11,678 nt of DNA from Colivivens sp963645405 (GTDB lineage: Bacteria > Bacteroidota > Bacteroidia > Bacteroidales > Bacteroidaceae), in contig CAVISR010000090.1 of the NCBI GenBank assembly GCA_963645405.1, positions 1 to 11,678 on the forward strand, given 5' to 3'. Both the position numbers and the translations under genes were made by a program. Under the pieces are notes generated by a model. It ran no database searches. It saw only the letters and a program-made list of their open reading frames with translations, and was not told the DNA's origin. Within the stretch, counting starts at the first letter, position 1. Each line of letters opens with the position of its first letter. Positions 8,357 through 11,678 of this stretch are shown in pieces.

Positions 8357-8566
8357 CTATTCCCTTTCCTTGATGGCATGAGGATTGGGCACTCTCGCCA
8401 TATAGTCCTGGCTTTGGGCACACCCGATACCACGCTGTCTCATTGCCTTGCTCGACGACACATGAGTGTTGGGAAAGCGCCCATTCTTCTTCAATAGAAT
8501 CCGTATGCATAAAAAAAGCATGCAAACTCCGAGAATTATCACCGTAAAAAGAAATACTTTCAACAT
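8357..8566 (-). CDS. Small conserved Bacteroidales membrane protein
   Basis: The product is 69 aa. Residues about 3-22 form one hydrophobic transmembrane segment (LKVFLFTVIILGVCMLFLCI), followed by a basic, glycine- and proline-containing tail with NGRFPNTHV (28-36) and GIGCAQSQD (46-54). From memory this tail pattern is widespread among small hypothetical proteins of Bacteroidales, which supports a real gene; I cannot verify it by search. It is preceded by a good promoter on the - strand (-33 TTG, 18 bases, TATATTTG), giving a short leader of about 13 bases, and followed 35 bases later by the OmpH-like gene. The function is unknown. Overlapping open frames on both strands here are shadows. 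Confidence 0.75.
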   Translation of the reverse strand: MLKVFLFTVIILGVCMLFLCIRILLKKNGRFPNTHVSSSKAMRQRGIGCAQSQDYMARVPNPHAIKERE

Positions 8567-8572
8567 TATTCA

Positions 8573-8594
8573 GTATATTTGCGTGCAAATATAC
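8573..8594. promoter_or_regulatory. Palindromic divergent promoter core
   Basis: Two 10-base arms (GTATATTTGC and GCAAATATAC) separated by GT form a nearly perfect palindrome. Each arm contains TATATTTG, the Bacteroidetes -7 box, one on each strand (8574-8581 on +, 8586-8593 on -). On the - strand a TTG (CAA on +, 8612-8614) sits 18 bases upstream, so that direction is well supported and leads to the small membrane gene. The + direction, towards pepD at 8678, lacks a clear -33 box and would give a leader of about 90 bases. Confidence 0.68.
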
Positions 8595-8677
8595 GAAAAA
8601 AAGATTTTGTACAATGCAGTTGAACTGAAAACAGTGGGATAAAGAACGAGTATTACATTTTTTTAATTAGATATATC

Positions 8678-10138
8678 ATGGAACTGAAACCAAAAGCAGT
8701 GTTCGATTACTTCGCACAAATCAATAGAGTGCCTCGCCCTTCAAAGAAGGAAGAGAAGATGATTGCGTTCCTTCAGAACTTCGCAAAAACCAACGACCTT
8801 GGATGCAAGACCGACGAAGTGGGAAACGTGTTGATAACAAAGGATGCCACTCCGGGAATGGAGGACAGAGAGACCATAATCCTGCAAGGTCACATGGATA
8901 TGGTGTGCGAGAAGACAAGCGACCGGGTCATCGACTTCTCCAAAGACCCAATCGAGACCTATATCGACGGTGAGTGGATGAGAGCCAAAGGTACTACACT
9001 TGGAGCAGACGACGGCATCGGCATTGCCCTGGCAATGGCGATACTGACCGACAAAAGCATCAAGCACGGACCTGTTGAATGTCTGTTCACACGCGATGAG
9101 GAGACCGGTATGACCGGTGCCAACGGCATACAACCGGGATTCATGACCGGCAAATACCTCATCAACCTCGACAGCGAGGACGAAGGACAGATCTTCATTG
9201 GTTGTGCAGGAGGCATCAACACCGACATTGAATTCAAATACACTACCCAGGAGATTCCCGAGGGATATATGGCACTGAGAGTTGTAGTCGACAAACTGAC
9301 CGGAGGACATTCCGGCGACGACATCTACAAGAATCGCGCCAATGCCAACAAAGTGCTTGCACGATTCCTCTACGACACATTCAACAAGCACCAGGGAGTG
9401 TTCCTCATAAGCATTGACGGAGGCAATCTCCACAATGCCATTCCACGTCATGCAGAGGCAGTCATTGCTGTGCCCGACAGCATCAAGCACGACATCCGTT
9501 GCGAGTTCAATGTCTTTGCTGCGGAAATCAAGGACGAGTACCACACCACCGAACCGACTGCAGAGTTCATCATGGAGTCATGCGACAATCCAAAGACTGC
9601 CATCGACGACACCACTGCATACAACCTCGTCCAGGCGCTTAACGCAGTACACAACGGAGTGTATGAATGGAGTCAGGACATACCGGGATTTGTGGAAACC
9701 TCTTCAAATCTTGCCAGCATCAAGATGCCGGAGGAAGGACGCATCAAGATTGTGGTCAGTCAGCGCAGCAGCACAAAGAGCCAGTTGCAAGCCATCTGCG
9801 GTGTCGTTGCAGCAGCCTTCACCCTGGCTGGCGGTGACATATTCATCCACGAAGGTTATCCCGGATGGAAACCGAATCCAAATTCCACTATCCTCAAGTT
9901 GACCGTAGACAAATACAAGGAGTTGTTCGGCAAAGACCCGATTGTACTTGCCATCCATGCCGGACTTGAGTGCAGCCTGTTCTCCGAGAAATATCCGCAC
10001 ATGGATATGGTAAGTTTCGGACCGACCTTGCGTGGAGTGCACTCACCCGATGAGTGTCTGCATATACCGACAGTAGACATGGTTTGGAGACACCTGGTGG
10101 CAATACTCGAAGCCGCACCAAAGAAAGCCGAGAGCTGA
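8678..10138 (+). CDS. pepD: Aminoacyl-histidine dipeptidase (peptidase family M20C)
   Basis: This 486-aa cytosolic metallopeptidase hydrolyses Xaa-His and related dipeptides. The length matches the roughly 485 aa of the family. All di-metal and catalytic residues are visible: His72 and Asp74 (GHMDMV), bridging Asp111 (GADDGIG), catalytic Glu141 and ligand Glu142 (TRDEETG), Asp165 (INLDSED) and His455 (GVHSPDE). They map onto those known from Vibrio alginolyticus PepD (H80, D82, D119, E149, E150, D173, H461) with a nearly constant offset. The lid/dimerisation domain is roughly 190-390 and contains GGHSGDDI. There is no signal peptide. The stop codon overlaps the start of the downstream gene by one base (TGATG), indicating translational coupling. 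The probable promoter is the palindromic site at 8573-8594. Confidence 0.95.
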   Translation: MELKPKAVFDYFAQINRVPRPSKKEEKMIAFLQNFAKTNDLGCKTDEVGNVLITKDATPGMEDRETIILQGHMDMVCEKTSDRVIDFSKDPIETYIDGEWMRAKGTTLGADDGIGIALAMAILTDKSIKHGPVECLFTRDEETGMTGANGIQPGFMTGKYLINLDSEDEGQIFIGCAGGINTDIEFKYTTQEIPEGYMALRVVVDKLTGGHSGDDIYKNRANANKVLARFLYDTFNKHQGVFLISIDGGNLHNAIPRHAEAVIAVPDSIKHDIRCEFNVFAAEIKDEYHTTEPTAEFIMESCDNPKTAIDDTTAYNLVQALNAVHNGVYEWSQDIPGFVETSSNLASIKMPEEGRIKIVVSQRSSTKSQLQAICGVVAAAFTLAGGDIFIHEGYPGWKPNPNSTILKLTVDKYKELFGKDPIVLAIHAGLECSLFSEKYPHMDMVSFGPTLRGVHSPDECLHIPTVDMVWRHLVAILEAAPKKAES

Positions 10139-11163
10139 TGCGCCCCACCCTACGTCATATCACATTGTTGCTTGCCGCATTGACCATCGGAACGGTCAAT
10201 GCCCAGCAACTGATGAAGCAGACCAATATCACTCGCATGGGTGTTCCCTATGGGCATTATAGCGGAATCACCCATGTGAGAGACAGTTTGTATGCCGTCG
10301 TGAGCGACAAAGATGAGGCAGACGGTTTCCATTTCCTGCATATCTCCATCGATTCAGTCACAGGCAAGATACGGCATGTCCGCAGAACCGAACCGTCACG
10401 ATACGAAGAGAATCAGGAAAGAGCGGTCCATGCGGGCCTTCTACAGCGCGATATGGAAGGCATTGCGTACCGACCTTCGTCCGGCACATTCTTCATATCC
10501 GGCGAGGCAGACCAGCGCATCCTTGAATATTCATTCGAGGGATTGCCAACTGGCAGGGAACTGTCCGTACCTTCCGGATTCGGGACAAACGACATCCAGT
10601 CAAACCTCGGATTCGAGTCGTTGACATACAATGATTCCACCCATCTTTTCTGGACAACCACCGAAGGAGCGCTGAAAACCGATTGTACCAAACGACCACT
10701 CGTGCGACACTTATTGAGCTTCACCGACGGACTGCAACCGGCAAAGCAATACACCTACGAGATGGATGCGCCGGAAAGGAAGAAAAAGACGTTCCGCACC
10801 TTCGTTCACGGGATATCCGATATGATGGCAATGAACGACGGCAGTCTTGTCGTGATGGAACGCGAAGTGTTGATAACCCGTAAATACCTCGGCAGTTATT
10901 GCATCGTGAAACTCTATCGAGTCATTCCCAACAACCCCACTACCCCACTCCACAAGCAACTCATCTGTCAGTTTCACACCTCTCTGAAACTAGGAAAGAT
11001 GAACTTCGCCAACTACGAAGGATTATGCCTCGGACCGACACTCACCGACGGCAGACAAACTATCCTTCTCATCAACGACTCCCAAAACGGTCAAGGCAAC
11101 AGACTCTACCGGGCAAAAGACTACATCAAGGTCATTGTGGTGGATGTTAAAAAAGATATTTAA
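10138..11163 (+). CDS. Exported 'esterase-like activity of phytase' family protein
   Basis: From the ATG at 10138 the product is 341 aa with a clear signal peptide (hydrophobic residues 8-20, cleavage after VNA or NAQ). A longer in-frame reading from 10054 would add 28 polar residues overlapping pepD and bury the signal, so the downstream start is preferred. The body has the β-propeller-like pattern of the Phytase-like/esterase-like domain family: YSGITHVRDSLYAVVSD (41-57), then three related acidic motifs, DMEGIAY (105-111), GFESLTY (158-164) and NYEGLCL (292-298), and a C-terminal strand ILLINDSQ. Family members are often annotated as phytases or esterases on weak grounds, so the substrate is unknown. 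Coupled to pepD by the TGATG overlap. Periplasmic or extracellular location is likely. Confidence 0.82.
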   Translation: MRPTLRHITLLLAALTIGTVNAQQLMKQTNITRMGVPYGHYSGITHVRDSLYAVVSDKDEADGFHFLHISIDSVTGKIRHVRRTEPSRYEENQERAVHAGLLQRDMEGIAYRPSSGTFFISGEADQRILEYSFEGLPTGRELSVPSGFGTNDIQSNLGFESLTYNDSTHLFWTTTEGALKTDCTKRPLVRHLLSFTDGLQPAKQYTYEMDAPERKKKTFRTFVHGISDMMAMNDGSLVVMEREVLITRKYLGSYCIVKLYRVIPNNPTTPLHKQLICQFHTSLKLGKMNFANYEGLCLGPTLTDGRQTILLINDSQNGQGNRLYRAKDYIKVIVVDVKKDI

Positions 11164-11216
11164 ATAGAAGAAAAGCACACGCTTCATTCACAAGCACTCG
11201 ACTCGTTAATCGGCGC

Positions 11217-11297
11217 TAGGAGCTAGCTCTCTCCGAGAGCGTTAAAGCGAGCGAAGGCTCGTGGGCTGTAAAACATATGCGAGCTGTGCTCGAGTGC
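11217..11297 (-). repeat. Right arm of the 81-base inverted repeat
   Basis: Partner of 138-218 in opposite orientation (about 74 of 81 positions identical, ungapped). It contains the first, inverted hairpin unit of the right cluster. Confidence 0.9.
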
Positions 11298-11390
11298 TAT
11301 CGCCGATGCTTTCGGAGAAAGCTGACTCCTACATAGCGAACAAAGTTCGAACGTAATCGTCCATGCGCTCGGAGAGCGCTGACTCCTATT
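11217..11390. repeat. Right cluster of REP-like hairpin repeats
   Basis: Three units are present. The first (11217-11240) reads GGAG, CTA, stem GCTCTC, loop TCC, stem GAGAGC on the + strand, opposite in orientation to the left cluster. The second hairpin (11308-11322, GCTTTC/GAAAGC with GGA loop, CTCC at 11326-11329) and third (11365-11379, GCGCTC/GAGCGC with GGA loop, CTCC at 11383-11386) have the left-cluster orientation. Stem sequences differ but stay paired, while the loop and CTCC/GGAG remain fixed. The first two units face each other and could form a REPIN-like long hairpin. This cluster begins 53 bases after the stop codon of the preceding gene; no separate terminator was seen for that gene. 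Confidence 0.92.
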
Positions 11391-11423
11391 CCAGCTCGCA
11401 AGGCAACGCTCCCATCCGGACGG
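11391..11423 (+). repeat. Terminal module of the right repeat cluster
   Basis: CCAGCTCGC at 11391-11399, then CGCTCCCATCCGGACGG ending at 11423, closely resembles 335-366 on the left. In the right copy the CCATCCGGATGG palindrome carries one change (T to C) that breaks perfect symmetry. Both copies follow directly after the last hairpin unit of their cluster and have the same orientation. Confidence 0.72.
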
Positions 11424-11678
11424 CATTTGTGATAATTCACTTCGTGCAAATTTTCTCGCCATGGCATAGCTCAAGCAAGCTTGGCTCTGCTCATCTGGCT
11501 TATCGAAAATTTTTAGTGGTCCTGGAAAGAAGATTAATGAAAGATTAATGGCCCATTATATGGTGATTAATGTAGAAGAATCCAGCGCGCCGCATGGCTC
11601 GAACATTCTAACCGTTCGAACATTCGGGAAGAAATTATTATCGTCAAATCAACGCCCCATCACATGTCGATTAACGTC
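11424..11678. other. Gene-free right end with nested inverted and direct repeats
   Basis: No gene is recognised. AAATTTTC (11448-11455) is complementary to GAAAATTT (11505-11512), GCCA (11458-11461) to TGGC (11496-11499), and an inner hairpin CAAGC/GCTTG with an AA loop lies at 11472-11483, so the stretch 11448-11512 can fold into one extended hairpin. Further right, GATTAATG occurs three times (11532, 11543, 11565) and TCGAACATTC twice (11599, 11616). The function is unknown. Confidence 0.5.

Noticed and set aside
8264..8497. 77-codon open frame on the + strand
   Set aside because: It is antisense to the ompH start and the small membrane-protein gene and has no signal or domain of its own.
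8741..9544. 267-codon open frame on the - strand
   Set aside because: Antisense to pepD, which has all its metal ligands; a codon-bias shadow.
10054..10137. Upstream start for the phytase-like protein
   Set aside because: It would add 28 polar residues in front of the signal peptide and overlap pepD by 85 bases; the ATG at 10138 gives a normal signal peptide.
138..11297. Composite transposon bounded by inverted repeats
   Set aside because: No transposase or integrase is present, the enclosed genes include housekeeping functions, and the arms belong to a repeat family with several copies in each cluster.

Overview
The window looks like chromosome of a gut or oral Bacteroidales bacterium, most likely Prevotella/Segatella-like. 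The evidence is TAnnTTTG-type -7 promoter boxes in front of several genes, A-rich leaders instead of strong Shine-Dalgarno sites, signal peptides ending in AQ, two GH43-type glycosidases, a dockerin-like C-terminus, and an OmpH-family lipoprotein paired with a small membrane protein. The species assignment is inference.

Layout. Positions 1-366 hold a tandem array of a hairpin repeat, followed by about 230 bases without a gene. The first gene block (668-7504, + strand) has three exported proteins: a 691-aa protein with about four repeated modules and a dockerin-like end, a 489-aa GH43-like protein with an N-terminal Ig-like domain, and a 1023-aa five-module GH43 lipoprotein. The first has its own promoter and terminator. 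The two GH43 genes are 27 bases apart and should form one transcript ending at a hairpin near 7552-7592. No SusC/SusD pair or regulator is in view, so this is a small glycan-degradation cluster rather than a full polysaccharide utilization locus.

The second block is housekeeping. On the - strand (8566 down to 7686) a 69-aa membrane protein and an OmpH/Skp-like lipoprotein form a two-gene unit. On the + strand pepD (aminoacyl-histidine dipeptidase, M20C) overlaps by one base with an exported 'esterase-like activity of phytase' family protein. The two transcription units diverge from a nearly perfect palindrome (8573-8594) whose two halves each carry a -7 box, one per strand.

The right end (11217-11423) carries the same repeat family as the left end, partly inverted. 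The most interesting signal is this family. Eight units share GGAG, three bases, then a 6-bp hairpin with a TCC loop (read on the appropriate strand). The stems change sequence with compensating changes while loop and tetranucleotide stay fixed. That architecture resembles REP/REPIN elements mobilised by RAYT (IS200-like) transposases, but no such transposase is present here, and the family name is a hypothesis.
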